Assembly: GCA_015661405.1 (NCBI GenBank)
Contig: JACWMK010000038.1
Span: 1-19,266, forward strand
Direction of reading: 5' to 3'
Length of the DNA: 19,266 bases
Source: Methanobacterium sp.
GTDB lineage: Archaea; Methanobacteriota; Methanobacteria; Methanobacteriales; Methanobacteriaceae
The position numbers and the translations under genes are program-made. Within the stretch, counting starts at the first letter, position 1, and each line of letters begins with the position of its first letter. The notes under the pieces were generated by a model that was given only the letters and a program-made list of their open reading frames with translations, was not told the DNA's origin and ran no database searches. Positions 7,434 to 15,416 of the stretch are shown here, piece by piece.

Positions 7434-8189
7434 ATGAAATTTCTTAATAGAATTTTAGGTTTAGTATCCTTCTCAACAATTCTCCCATTGCATATTCATA
7501 GTAGCATACAGGAAATGTCAAAGTTAACTTGGTTATGGCCATTAATTGGAGGATTCATTGGAATAATAATAGGGACTTTAGGATTTACATTAATAAATAT
7601 AATTCATCTACCCCAACTTATTGCTGCAGGATTAATTTACAGTTTTGCCATCTGGTTTACCGGATTCCACCATCTAGATGGTTTAATCGATTTTGGCGAT
7701 GGTATGATGGTTCATGGGGATTCTAGAAGAAGAATAGAAGTTATGCGTGATCAAAGAATTGGAACTGGAGGTTTAGCCTACCTATTTATGGTTGCTATAA
7801 TAACATTTGCATCCATAGCAACCATCCCCGCAATCATCGTATTCCCAATCCTATTTATATCAGAAATATCCGCTAAAGTAGGATTAGTAACTTGTTGCAC
7901 CTTCTCGAAACCATTTGAAGATGGAACAGGTAGATTTTTTATAAACGCTATGAATATGAAAAAACTCTTTTTAATATTAATTATAACGTTATTTATCGGA
8001 TTTTTAACCCTTAAAACAGTTGGAATTCTGGGAATAATTGGAGGTTTAACTGGTGGATTGATTATTACATTTGTAGCTAGAAAAAATTTTAATAAAGCTA
8101 CAGGAGATGTTTTAGGGACTTCTAATGAGGTATCCAGAATGATTGCCCTTATAATTATGATTTTATTTACGACAGGTTTGATAATATGA
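7434..8189 (+). CDS. cobS: Adenosylcobinamide-GDP ribazoletransferase (cobalamin 5'-phosphate synthase) CobS
   Basis: An integral membrane enzyme that joins alpha-ribazole or its phosphate to adenosylcobinamide-GDP, the last assembly step of cobamides. The signature is GFHHLDGLIDFGDGM (near residue 80) followed by RRRIEVMRDQRIGTGGLAYL; the rest is mostly hydrophobic segments. About 251 residues is normal. The frame opens at a TTG at 7428, but the GGGGAT at 7419-7424 is only 3 nt from it and 9 nt from the ATG at 7434, so the ATG was chosen. Together with the upstream CobZ domain of CbiS it forms a nucleotide-loop module: CobZ removes the phosphate that CobS's product or substrate carries. The stop codon overlaps the trm56 start (ATGA). 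Confidence 0.95.
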   Translation: MKFLNRILGLVSFSTILPLHIHSSIQEMSKLTWLWPLIGGFIGIIIGTLGFTLINIIHLPQLIAAGLIYSFAIWFTGFHHLDGLIDFGDGMMVHGDSRRRIEVMRDQRIGTGGLAYLFMVAIITFASIATIPAIIVFPILFISEISAKVGLVTCCTFSKPFEDGTGRFFINAMNMKKLFLILIITLFIGFLTLKTVGILGIIGGLTGGLIITFVARKNFNKATGDVLGTSNEVSRMIALIIMILFTTGLII

Positions 8190-8722
8190 AAATATATGTT
8201 TTAAGACTCGATCACCGGCGAAGAAGGGATGCTAGGATAACTACACATGTATGTTTAACAGCAAGAGCTTTTGGAGCTTCAAAAGTTATTTTAAGTGGAG
8301 ATGAAGATATTGAAATCATTGAAAATGTCAGGAGTGTGACAGAACGATGGGGAGGGAAATTTAAAATCGAATACTGTAAGAATTGGGAGAATCTTCTGGA
8401 TGAATGGAAAAAGAATAATGGTGAAATTATTCATCTAACAATGTATGGTGAACCTGTTCAGGAGGTAGTAGGGAAAATTAAAGAATCATTTCAAAATAAA
8501 CTTATTATAGTGGGTGGATCTAGGGTTCCAAGCAAAGTTTACCGGGAAGCTAATTGGAATGTTTCCGTGACTACGCAACCACATTCAGAAGTTTCTGCTT
8601 TATCAATATTTCTTCATTTGTTTTTCGAAGGAAAAGAGTTAACTAATAAATTTGAGGGTGGAAAATTAGAGATTATACCCAGTGCAAATGGTAAAAGAAT
8701 AATTAATTCGGATGAAAAGTAA
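8186..8722 (+). CDS. trm56: tRNA (cytidine(56)-2'-O)-methyltransferase aTrm56
   Basis: An archaeal SPOUT-class enzyme that 2'-O-methylates C56 in the T-loop of tRNA using S-adenosylmethionine. At 178 residues it is the usual length. Family features are the N-terminus YVLRLDHRRRRDARITTHVC, LTARAFGA, HLTMYGEP, and the SAM-binding knot region with IIVGGSRVPSKVY and TTQPHSEVSALSIFL. Its ATG overlaps the cobS stop codon by four bases, so translational coupling is likely although the two functions are unrelated. No second start needs considering. Confidence 0.95.
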   Translation: MKIYVLRLDHRRRRDARITTHVCLTARAFGASKVILSGDEDIEIIENVRSVTERWGGKFKIEYCKNWENLLDEWKKNNGEIIHLTMYGEPVQEVVGKIKESFQNKLIIVGGSRVPSKVYREANWNVSVTTQPHSEVSALSIFLHLFFEGKELTNKFEGGKLEIIPSANGKRIINSDEK

Positions 8723-8751
8723 AATAAAATTCACGATTATAATTTAGATAT

Positions 8752-9837
8752 TTAAACTTTAATCCTAATTATTTTATCATCTCCTGATTGAGGTGTACCT
8801 CGACCATCCTCGTTAGAAGTGGTAATGTAGAGGTATCCATCATATGCTACAACTTCTCTTAATCTCCCATAATTAGTGAGTATTTCACTTTCACTTGTGA
8901 CTGTTTTTCCATCGCTAGATAAGTTTAATACTCTGATTTGTTGTCCTTGGAGTCCTGCAACATAGAGATGATTTTGATAATACGTTATTCCAGAAGGTGC
9001 TAGAGTGAAGTTAGTATAAACATCAATAGGACTTATATAACCAGGTGCACTTTCATTTCCCTGGAGAATTGGCCATCCATAGTTTCCACCTTTTACTATA
9101 ATGTTAATTTCATCATCCATAATATTTCCATTATCAGAATCATACATAATTCCGTTAGATGGATTCCAAGTTATTCCTTCCGAATCCCGAAGTCCATAAC
9201 TATAAACATAGTTTCCAAATGGATTATCACTAGGTATAGATCCATTAGGATTAAGACGTAATATTTTTCCTGATAATGAATTAATATCCTGAGCGGAGTT
9301 ATTATTATAAGCATCACCTGTGGTTGCATATAATTTACCATCAGGTCCGAATTTCAACCTTCCACCATCATGATTGTATGACCCGGGGATATTATCTAAA
9401 AGCACGGTTTCATTACTAATCGTGCCATTACTTAACACGAATCTGGATATTCTATTTGTATAGTTGCTGCCATAAGTGTAATCTACGTATATATAATGAT
9501 TTTCATTAAAATTAGGGTCAACAGCTATTCCATGTAATCCTGATTCTGTTCCATTACTTTGTATTACATTGATGGTTCCTACAGTTTCTACTGTGGTGTT
9601 GTTAACAAGTATATCAACTCTGCCCACTCTCTCAGTGAATATCATAGTACCATTCGGGAGAAAATCAATAGCCCATGGTACGTCGAGATTTTGAGCTAAA
9701 ACTACCGGTTCAGAATTCTCGGTTACTGTTTGTGATGTTGTAGAGTAGTGAAAATTAAAAGTTAAAACTACTGCTATAATTAGAATAATAACTAATGCAA
9801 AAAATATAATTATATTTCTATTTTTCAATTTTAGCAC
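8752..9837 (-). CDS. Exported PQQ-dependent sugar dehydrogenase-like six-bladed beta-propeller
   Basis: Membrane-anchored or secreted: residues 8-28 form one hydrophobic segment after a basic N-terminus, and the rest is hydrophilic. The fold is that of soluble glucose/aldose sugar dehydrogenases (GSDH/YliI family), with VPWAIDFLPNGTMIFTER, LHGIAVDPNF, NHDGGRLKFGPDGKLYATTG (candidate catalytic base His156), YGLRDSEG, and VKGGNYGWP. At least ten N-x-S/T sequons suggest extracellular N-glycosylation. The usual G-H-R-N-P-Q-G cofactor motif is altered to G-L-R-D-S-E-G at 215-221, so PQQ binding is uncertain; methanogens are not known to make PQQ. The reading frame starts with a GTG at 9837 without a visible Shine-Dalgarno, and the true start could be a few codons later. 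It converges on trm56 and diverges from upp. Confidence 0.85.
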   Translation of the reverse strand: MLKLKNRNIIIFFALVIILIIAVVLTFNFHYSTTSQTVTENSEPVVLAQNLDVPWAIDFLPNGTMIFTERVGRVDILVNNTTVETVGTINVIQSNGTESGLHGIAVDPNFNENHYIYVDYTYGSNYTNRISRFVLSNGTISNETVLLDNIPGSYNHDGGRLKFGPDGKLYATTGDAYNNNSAQDINSLSGKILRLNPNGSIPSDNPFGNYVYSYGLRDSEGITWNPSNGIMYDSDNGNIMDDEINIIVKGGNYGWPILQGNESAPGYISPIDVYTNFTLAPSGITYYQNHLYVAGLQGQQIRVLNLSSDGKTVTSESEILTNYGRLREVVAYDGYLYITTSNEDGRGTPQSGDDKIIRIKV

Positions 9838-9928
9838 TTATTTAATATTATAGTAGTTAATTGTATTTCAAATTTTTTAATTTATTACGAGTTAAAAATA
9901 AAAAGAATAATCCATTATAAAGTTCAAA

Positions 9929-9936
9929 TAATATAA
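9929..9936 (+). promoter_or_regulatory. Possible TATA box of upp
   Basis: ATAATATAAAC around this position would start transcription near 9960, about 28 bp before the upp ATG. A second candidate, ATTATAAAG, lies at 9914-9922. Confidence 0.35.
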
Positions 9937-9987
9937 ACAGGTGAAATAGTTAATTAGAGTTTTTATAATTTTAATAGGTGCAACTGA

Positions 9988-10620
9988 ATGTTAAAAATAC
10001 TTAAGAATATAGTTTTGCAGGATCGATTAACCAAAATAAGAGATGTTAAAGTAGATGGTATACATTTTAAGTCAGGATTAGTTGAAATGGGTACTTTAAT
10101 TGGATATGAATTCGCATCCAATATGGATATTAGAGAAGTTAAGGTTGAAACACCATTAGGTGTTGCTAATGGAATTAAGATAAATGATACTGAAGATATT
10201 GTGGTTGTGGCTGTTTTAAGAGCTGCTATTCCAATGGTTGAGGGTGTCATGAATGTTTTCGATGAAGCAAAATACGGTATGGTAGGTGCTTGGCGTGAAA
10301 AGGAACCTCCATTTGAAGTTAAGGTAGGATACATTAAAATACCTGATATCAATGATAAAATAGTTATTATAGTTGACCCAATGCTTGCAACTGGTAACAC
10401 TATGAATATTATTATCAAAGAGATGAAAAAACTGGGAACTCCCCATAGATTAGCGATTTTTAATGTAATATCCACCGAGGAGGGTGTAGAAAAAGTTTTA
10501 GCTAACCATTCTGAAGTGGAGATTTATACTTGTTCCATTGAGAATAAACTTAAGGATGGATATATTATTCCAGGTATGGGGGATGCTGGTGATATTGCCT
10601 TTGGAAAACCAGTTAAATAA
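9988..10620 (+). CDS. upp: Uracil phosphoribosyltransferase
   Basis: Pyrimidine salvage: uracil plus PRPP gives UMP. The type I PRTase fold is seen in VVVVAVLRAAIPMVEG, the PRPP-binding loop DPMLATGNT at residues 130-138, and the uracil-binding C-terminus GYIIPGMGDAGDIAFG. At 210 residues it is normal length. The ATG at 9988 is preceded by AGGTG at 9975-9979, a good archaeal Shine-Dalgarno. It is a single-gene unit, divergent from the PQQ-like gene and convergent with the FumB-like gene. Confidence 0.97.
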   Translation: MLKILKNIVLQDRLTKIRDVKVDGIHFKSGLVEMGTLIGYEFASNMDIREVKVETPLGVANGIKINDTEDIVVVAVLRAAIPMVEGVMNVFDEAKYGMVGAWREKEPPFEVKVGYIKIPDINDKIVIIVDPMLATGNTMNIIIKEMKKLGTPHRLAIFNVISTEEGVEKVLANHSEVEIYTCSIENKLKDGYIIPGMGDAGDIAFGKPVK

Positions 10621-10628
10621 AAAAAAAA
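10619..10628 (-). terminator. Oligo-T terminator of the mfnA/FumB-like unit
   Basis: Ten A on the plus strand read as T10 on the minus strand, 27 bp after the FumB-like stop codon. The tract overlaps the last two bases of the convergent upp stop codon. Confidence 0.5.
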
Positions 10629-10654
10629 TTATTCCAATTTAGAATTAACTAATG

Positions 10655-11158
10655 TTAATATAATGATTCACCATGAGCCACAGCAACTATTCCAGGAATA
10701 CCATTGACTTCGAGTTTATATATAGCTTCCATACCCTCTTCTTTAAATGCAATAACTTTTTTTGATATTAATTTACTAGTTAGAAGTGCTGCAGCTGGAG
10801 GAGTTACTACAAAAACTGAGTTATAATTATTTAAAGCCTCAATGGTGTCTGTGTTTAAGGATCCCTTACCAATATGCATTTTTACTCCAGATTTTGAAAG
10901 AAATGGAATATTTTCTTCTATCTCTTCTTTGTTACTTGTAGTTGGGGATATTCCAGCCCGACTAACTGCAGTATGCATTATGACAGCACCTCGAAGGTTT
11001 ATTAGATTTTCTCCACTTTTAATAGATTTCACTAATTTAGGGAGTGCTGCATCTCTTCCAGTGAATATATTACCATAAACAGCGATTTTATCTCCAACAT
11101 TGAGGTTAAGTACTGTTTCATCATTCATGGGTGTTTTAATTTTCTTCAAGTCATCCAT
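10655..11158 (-). CDS. FumB-like protein (class I fumarase/tartrate dehydratase beta-subunit family), divergent
   Basis: A small protein of 167 residues with the fold signature of the class I fumarate hydratase beta domain: LNLNVGDKIAVYGNIFTGRDAA, GAVIMHTAVS, SPTTS, GKGSLNTDTIEAL, the PPAAALLTSKLI segment, and a C-terminal YKLEVNGIPGIVAVAHG. In methanogens the two-part fumarase (FumA plus FumB) works in the partial reductive TCA route. Here the usual TARDAAH reads TGRDAAL and the usual GPTTSARM reads SPTTSNKE, so it may be a specialised paralogue rather than the catalytic partner of FumA, which is not in the window. It starts 19 bp after the mfnA stop on the same strand, so the two are likely co-transcribed. 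Confidence 0.8.
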   Translation of the reverse strand: MDDLKKIKTPMNDETVLNLNVGDKIAVYGNIFTGRDAALPKLVKSIKSGENLINLRGAVIMHTAVSRAGISPTTSNKEEIEENIPFLSKSGVKMHIGKGSLNTDTIEALNNYNSVFVVTPPAAALLTSKLISKKVIAFKEEGMEAIYKLEVNGIPGIVAVAHGESLY

Positions 11159-11177
11159 ATTATTCTACTCAGAAATT

Positions 11178-12326
11178 TTATATTTTTATTTCACGAAGAT
11201 CTGTTAAAAATGATTCTATATGCTCCTTGTTAAGATGAGGCATCACAATAATCCTAATTGCTTGAGGATATGATGATATAGACACTGCCCATCCTCTTTT
11301 TTCCAATCGGTCTGCAATCTCCCATACAGCCATTTCCTCGGAATTGAAAGCTACAATATTAAGTTGGGGTTTAGTTACCAGTAAAAATCCTGAATCACGT
11401 ACACCTTGTGCTAGAAGTCTGGTGAGCCCCATACATCTTTCTACAACTTTTTTGTAACCATTTCTTCCAAGATATTTCATTAACGCCCAAGTAGCCGCTG
11501 TTGAAGCTCCAGTTCTAGTACCTACAATAGTAGACTGCCTATCCTCTGTGAGGTAAGGGGTTTCAATACTCATAGCTTCCAGATAACTTTTATCTCGAAA
11601 AAGTATTCCACCAGTAGGTATAGGGGTTAATCCCATTTTATGAGGATCTATAGTTATAGAACAAACACCGGGTAATGTAAAATCGAATTTAGGAAGATTA
11701 TATCCAATTTCATTTAAAAATGGAATGGAAAATCCACCAAAAGCAGCATCTACATGTAAAAAAATCTCATTATCAAGGCAAATATTTGAAAGTTCTTCTA
11801 TAGGATCCACTTTTCCCAGTTCAGTAGTGCCAGCTACCCCCACTACTGCAATGGTATGGTTAGATATGAGATCATTAACAGATTCTAAATTAATGCAATA
11901 ATTATCATCAAGTTTTGCCTCTTTGATTTTGAGGCATAAAATATCTGCTGCCTTTTTAAAGGAGAAATGAGCAGATTTAGGTATGATTATTTCTGGATTT
12001 TTAATTTTACTGGAGTTTCGAGCCGCTCTCATAGCCATTATATTAGCTTCTGTTCCACCAGTAATTATATGACCATAAACATTATTTTTACCTAAAATAT
12101 TCCCAAACATGGCGATTACTTCATCTTCCATGGTTTTAGTACCCTGAAAAAGCCCAGGATCTCCTAGATTAGATTCCAAGAACATACAGTAAGCTTTCAC
12201 TCCCACTTCATGGGGACATGTACACATAGATCCAAGAATTTTACCAGAACGATAAGTCATATCTTGTTCTTTGAAGTTTCTAAGAGTCTTGAATACTTCA
12301 TTCTTTGAAATTCCCTTATCATCCAT
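11178..12326 (-). CDS. mfnA: L-tyrosine/L-aspartate decarboxylase MfnA
   Basis: PLP-dependent group II decarboxylase. In methanogens MfnA makes tyramine from tyrosine for methanofuran, and it or its relatives can make beta-alanine from aspartate for coenzyme A. Motifs include GTKTMEDEVIAMFGNILG, THGGTE-like HIITGGTEANIMAMRAARN, AHFSFKKAADIL, HVDAAFGGF, and the PLP lysine Lys230 in IDPHKMGLTPIPTGG. The length of 382 is typical. The ATG at 12326 has only a weak upstream purine stretch. A T9 tract separates it from ppsA, so it probably has its own promoter, with the FumB-like gene following it. Confidence 0.95.
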   Translation of the reverse strand: MDDKGISKNEVFKTLRNFKEQDMTYRSGKILGSMCTCPHEVGVKAYCMFLESNLGDPGLFQGTKTMEDEVIAMFGNILGKNNVYGHIITGGTEANIMAMRAARNSSKIKNPEIIIPKSAHFSFKKAADILCLKIKEAKLDDNYCINLESVNDLISNHTIAVVGVAGTTELGKVDPIEELSNICLDNEIFLHVDAAFGGFSIPFLNEIGYNLPKFDFTLPGVCSITIDPHKMGLTPIPTGGILFRDKSYLEAMSIETPYLTEDRQSTIVGTRTGASTAATWALMKYLGRNGYKKVVERCMGLTRLLAQGVRDSGFLLVTKPQLNIVAFNSEEMAVWEIADRLEKRGWAVSISSYPQAIRIIVMPHLNKEHIESFLTDLREIKI

Positions 12327-12368
12327 TTTCTTTAAGCCTATAAAAATTAGATTAAATAATAATAATTT

Positions 12369-12377
12369 AAAAAAAAA
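12369..12377 (-). terminator. Oligo-T terminator of ppsA
   Basis: Nine A on the plus strand read as T9 on the minus strand, about 36 bp after the ppsA stop codon and ahead of mfnA. Confidence 0.5.
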
Positions 12378-12412
12378 TAGTAAAATAAAAATTTAGTTTA
12401 TCTAATAAATTT

Positions 12413-14698
12413 TTAGTCCTGTATAATCTTTCTTGCCGCTTTAAGAAGTAATTTCTTCTCTACACGTGCCACAACTTCCCTAACGGTAGCCACAGCATCA
12501 GTGTTAGCAGATACAGAGGTGATTCCCAGCTCCACTAATTTCTCTACAACTGAAGGTATACTTCCAGCCTGTCCACAGATACTTGTCTTAACCCCTGCTT
12601 TATTACATTCCTTAATAACTCTTTCTAATAACTTTAAAACCGCAGGATGTTGCTCAGTAAAGAGATCTGCCACATTTTCGTTGTTACGATCTATTGCTAA
12701 AGTATACTGAGTTAAATCATTAGTTCCAAAGCTTACAAAGTCTAATCCTTCAGCTATGAAGTCTTCTATAATCATAGCTGCAGCTGGTGTTTCCACCATT
12801 ATACCGAATTCTATGTTTTTCTGTGGTTTCAATCCCACTTCACGGGCTATTTTTTTAGCCTGCTTAAGTTCATCGGGATGCTGTACTAATGGGATCATTA
12901 TACCTATGTTAGTGTATCCTTGTTCGTGAAGTTTTTTTATGGCTTTATATTCTGCCTTTAAAATTTCAGGTTCATCTAACTCTCTTCTGATACCTCTCCA
13001 ACCGAGCATGGGATTATGTTCGTATGGATCATCCTCTCCACCTTTAAGAGACTTGAATTCATCAGTAGGAGCATCCAATGTTCTGTACCATACTGTTTTA
13101 GGGTAGAAGGCATCCGCCACCTTAAAGACATTCTCCACGATTACTTTTACCAATTCATCTTCCCTTCCTTCAATGATGAATTTTTTGGGGTGAACACCTG
13201 TGGCTAACATCATATGTTCTGTTCTAAGAAGCCCCACACCATCTGCACCAGTCATAGCTGCCTTTTTAGCTGCCTCAGGCATGCTAACGTTTACCTTAAC
13301 TTCTGTGACTGTGATTATAGATTGTTGGACAACGGTTGTTTTCTCCACTTCTTCCACTTTTTGAGCGGATTCCACTATTTTACCCTCATAAACTAATCCT
13401 TTATTTCCATCCAATGTTACTACGGAATTCTCTTTGAGAACTTTAGTAGCATCCCCCGTTCCCACCACGCAGGGTATTCCCAGTTCTCGGGATACAATAG
13501 CTGCGTGACAGGTTACTCCACCTTCATCGGTGATTATTCCATTAGCACGTTTCATAGCAGGGACCATATCAGGCATGGTCATTACTGTAACTAATATATC
13601 TCCTAGCAGGATTTTATCTAATTCATCTGTGTCTCTAATGATTTTAACTTTCCCTGATGCCATACCAGGACTTGCACCTAATCCTTTAGTTATTATAGTT
13701 CTTTCAATTTCCGTATCTGTAGCTTCTGCTTTTGCAGTAAGTGTGGTTATTGGTCTTGATTGTAACATGAAGATTTGGCCTTCTTCAATAGCCCATTCAG
13801 TATCCTGAGGAAAATCGTAATGCTCTTGTATTGTTTTTCCAAGCTTCGTTAATCCAGCTATTTCATCATTGTTTAAAACTTGTTTCTTTTTCAGGTCTTC
13901 TGGAACTGGAATTTTCTCAGTTTTACCTGTAGATGGATTCTTCCGGAACATTATGTTTTTTTCACTAATTTGATAATCAAGAATCTCTTCATTCCCTTTA
14001 TCAACCCAGATTGTGTCTGGAGTTACTGTACCGGATACTACTGCTTCTCCCAATCCCCATGCTGCTTCAATCAATATTTTTTCATCACCGGTTGATGGGT
14101 GTGCAGTGAACATTACGCCTGCTTTTTCAGCATTCACCATTTCTTGTACCACTACTGCAATGTATACTGTGGAATGGTCGAAGTTATTCTCTTCTCTGTA
14201 AAAAATAGCACGTGCTTCGAAAAGTGAAGCCCAACATTTTCTAACATACTTTATGAGTTCATCTTCACCTTTAACATTGAGATATGTATCCTGTTGCCCT
14301 GCAAATGATGCTTCTGGCAAGTCTTCAGCCGTAGCAGATGATCTTACCGCTACAAAAACATTTTCTCTCCCAATTCTACGGCATAATGCATTATAAGCTT
14401 CTATAATAATAGTTTTAATCTCATTTGGTACTTCTGTTTCAATTATTATGTCTTTAATCTTCCGTGCTGCTTGTTGAAGTTCCTGATTATTATTAACATC
14501 TAATACATCAAGAATGCCCATTATTTCATCGAAGATTTCAGTTTCGTTTATAAATTGATTATAGGTTTGTGATGTAATCACAAATCCGGGAGGTACATTT
14601 ATTCCTGCTTGGGTAAGCTCTCCTAAATTAGCACCTTTTCCACCGGCAATTGCAACATCATCCTTATTTAACTCCTCAAAGAATTCGACATACTTCAT
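12413..14698 (-). CDS. ppsA: Phosphoenolpyruvate synthase (pyruvate, water dikinase)
   Basis: Converts pyruvate, ATP and water to PEP, AMP and phosphate; this is the gluconeogenic entry in autotrophic methanogens, drawing on pyruvate from pyruvate synthase. Domain order is standard: N-terminal ATP-grasp domain with GGKGANLGELTQAG and AVRSSATAEDLPEASFAGQQ, central phosphohistidine swivel domain with His398 in EGGVTCHAAIVSRELGIP, and the C-terminal PEP/pyruvate TIM barrel with DDPYEHNPMLGWRG, VSFGTNDLTQ and Cys708 in SICGQAGS. The length of 761 is normal, with no gaps or shifts. The ATG at 14698 has a weak AGAAG upstream. It begins 60 bp after the rpl10e stop without an obvious terminator between, so read-through from rpl10e is possible. 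Confidence 0.97.
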   Translation of the reverse strand: MKYVEFFEELNKDDVAIAGGKGANLGELTQAGINVPPGFVITSQTYNQFINETEIFDEIMGILDVLDVNNNQELQQAARKIKDIIIETEVPNEIKTIIIEAYNALCRRIGRENVFVAVRSSATAEDLPEASFAGQQDTYLNVKGEDELIKYVRKCWASLFEARAIFYREENNFDHSTVYIAVVVQEMVNAEKAGVMFTAHPSTGDEKILIEAAWGLGEAVVSGTVTPDTIWVDKGNEEILDYQISEKNIMFRKNPSTGKTEKIPVPEDLKKKQVLNNDEIAGLTKLGKTIQEHYDFPQDTEWAIEEGQIFMLQSRPITTLTAKAEATDTEIERTIITKGLGASPGMASGKVKIIRDTDELDKILLGDILVTVMTMPDMVPAMKRANGIITDEGGVTCHAAIVSRELGIPCVVGTGDATKVLKENSVVTLDGNKGLVYEGKIVESAQKVEEVEKTTVVQQSIITVTEVKVNVSMPEAAKKAAMTGADGVGLLRTEHMMLATGVHPKKFIIEGREDELVKVIVENVFKVADAFYPKTVWYRTLDAPTDEFKSLKGGEDDPYEHNPMLGWRGIRRELDEPEILKAEYKAIKKLHEQGYTNIGIMIPLVQHPDELKQAKKIAREVGLKPQKNIEFGIMVETPAAAMIIEDFIAEGLDFVSFGTNDLTQYTLAIDRNNENVADLFTEQHPAVLKLLERVIKECNKAGVKTSICGQAGSIPSVVEKLVELGITSVSANTDAVATVREVVARVEKKLLLKAARKIIQD

Positions 14699-14758
14699 GC
14701 TATGACACTTCTCTTCTAAACTTTTTTAATTAAAATAATTTCATTTTAGAAATATACT

Positions 14759-15241
14759 TTATTTAACTAATTCCGCCCCTTTATCAATAACAACCTTACA
14801 TGGAACTGGAAATTTCATTGCAGCTCTTCTTAAAGCTTCTTTTGAGTCTTTAAAATTCTTTTTATTAGTTTTGATTGTTAAAACCTTTTGATTAGCTTTT
14901 ACTAAAGCCACTGAACTTACAGCCTTCCCAAAAGCTTTCCTCATACCATCCTGAACTCGGTCTGCACCAGCACCGGTGGCCATTGGATTTTCCCTTACAA
15001 TATGATGAGGGTATACTCTGATTTTAAGTTGATATCCCATTCGACCGGATCTTCTCTGCATGTATCTGTTTGATGCTATCCTAGCTGCTTCGAGTGCATT
15101 ATGTGATAGCTGGGCCGGTTCCTTAACTGCCAAGCTGACTGTTAAAGGGAATTCTCCTGAGAGATTTCCCATATCATATTGAACTATCCTGGAACCAGGA
15201 ATTTTCCGTATATAATCTTTTCTAGTGTATGCTCTAACCAT
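14759..15241 (-). CDS. rpl10e: Large-subunit ribosomal protein uL16 (archaeal L10e)
   Basis: Archaeal/eukaryotic L10e, located near the A site and elbow of tRNA on the 50S subunit. The 160-residue frame has the family start MVRAYTRKDYIRKIPGSRI, then EARIASNRYM-like AARIASNRYMQRRSGRMGY, IRVYPHHIVREN, the ATGAGADRVQDGMRKAFGK loop, and a basic C-terminal region. The start is fixed by a very strong AGGAGGA Shine-Dalgarno (15251-15257), 9 nt before the ATG. It lies outside the main ribosomal protein clusters, with ppsA downstream, as is usual for archaeal L10e. Confidence 0.98.
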   Translation of the reverse strand: MVRAYTRKDYIRKIPGSRIVQYDMGNLSGEFPLTVSLAVKEPAQLSHNALEAARIASNRYMQRRSGRMGYQLKIRVYPHHIVRENPMATGAGADRVQDGMRKAFGKAVSSVALVKANQKVLTIKTNKKNFKDSKEALRRAAMKFPVPCKVVIDKGAELVK

Positions 15242-15324
15242 TTAAGATAGTCCTCCTTTAAGAAAAGTTTTTTAATTATAACTTAATAAACATTACCCTC
15301 GAATAGTTATTTCCCAAATCTTTT

Positions 15325-15333
15325 TTTATATTC
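15325..15333 (-). promoter_or_regulatory. TATA box of rpl10e
   Basis: GAATATAAA followed by A's on the minus strand would give a transcription start near 15305 and a leader of about 60 nt. Confidence 0.45.
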
Positions 15334-15372
15334 TTTAATACTCCCATTATGTCCGTTATTTTATACAAAAAT

Positions 15373-15379
15373 CTTATAT
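15373..15379 (+). promoter_or_regulatory. TATA box of the cooC-pcc1-serS unit
   Basis: CTTATAT on the plus strand places the start near 15400, just before the AGGTGA ribosome site at 15405-15410 of cooC. Confidence 0.45.
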
Positions 15380-15416
15380 CAACACGAAAATACATCATAC
15401 TATAAGGTGAAGATTC

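Noticed and set aside
9963..10475. 170-residue minus-strand frame opposite upp
   Set aside because: Lies antisense across upp, which has clear PRTase motifs; it is a shadow of that gene's codon pattern.
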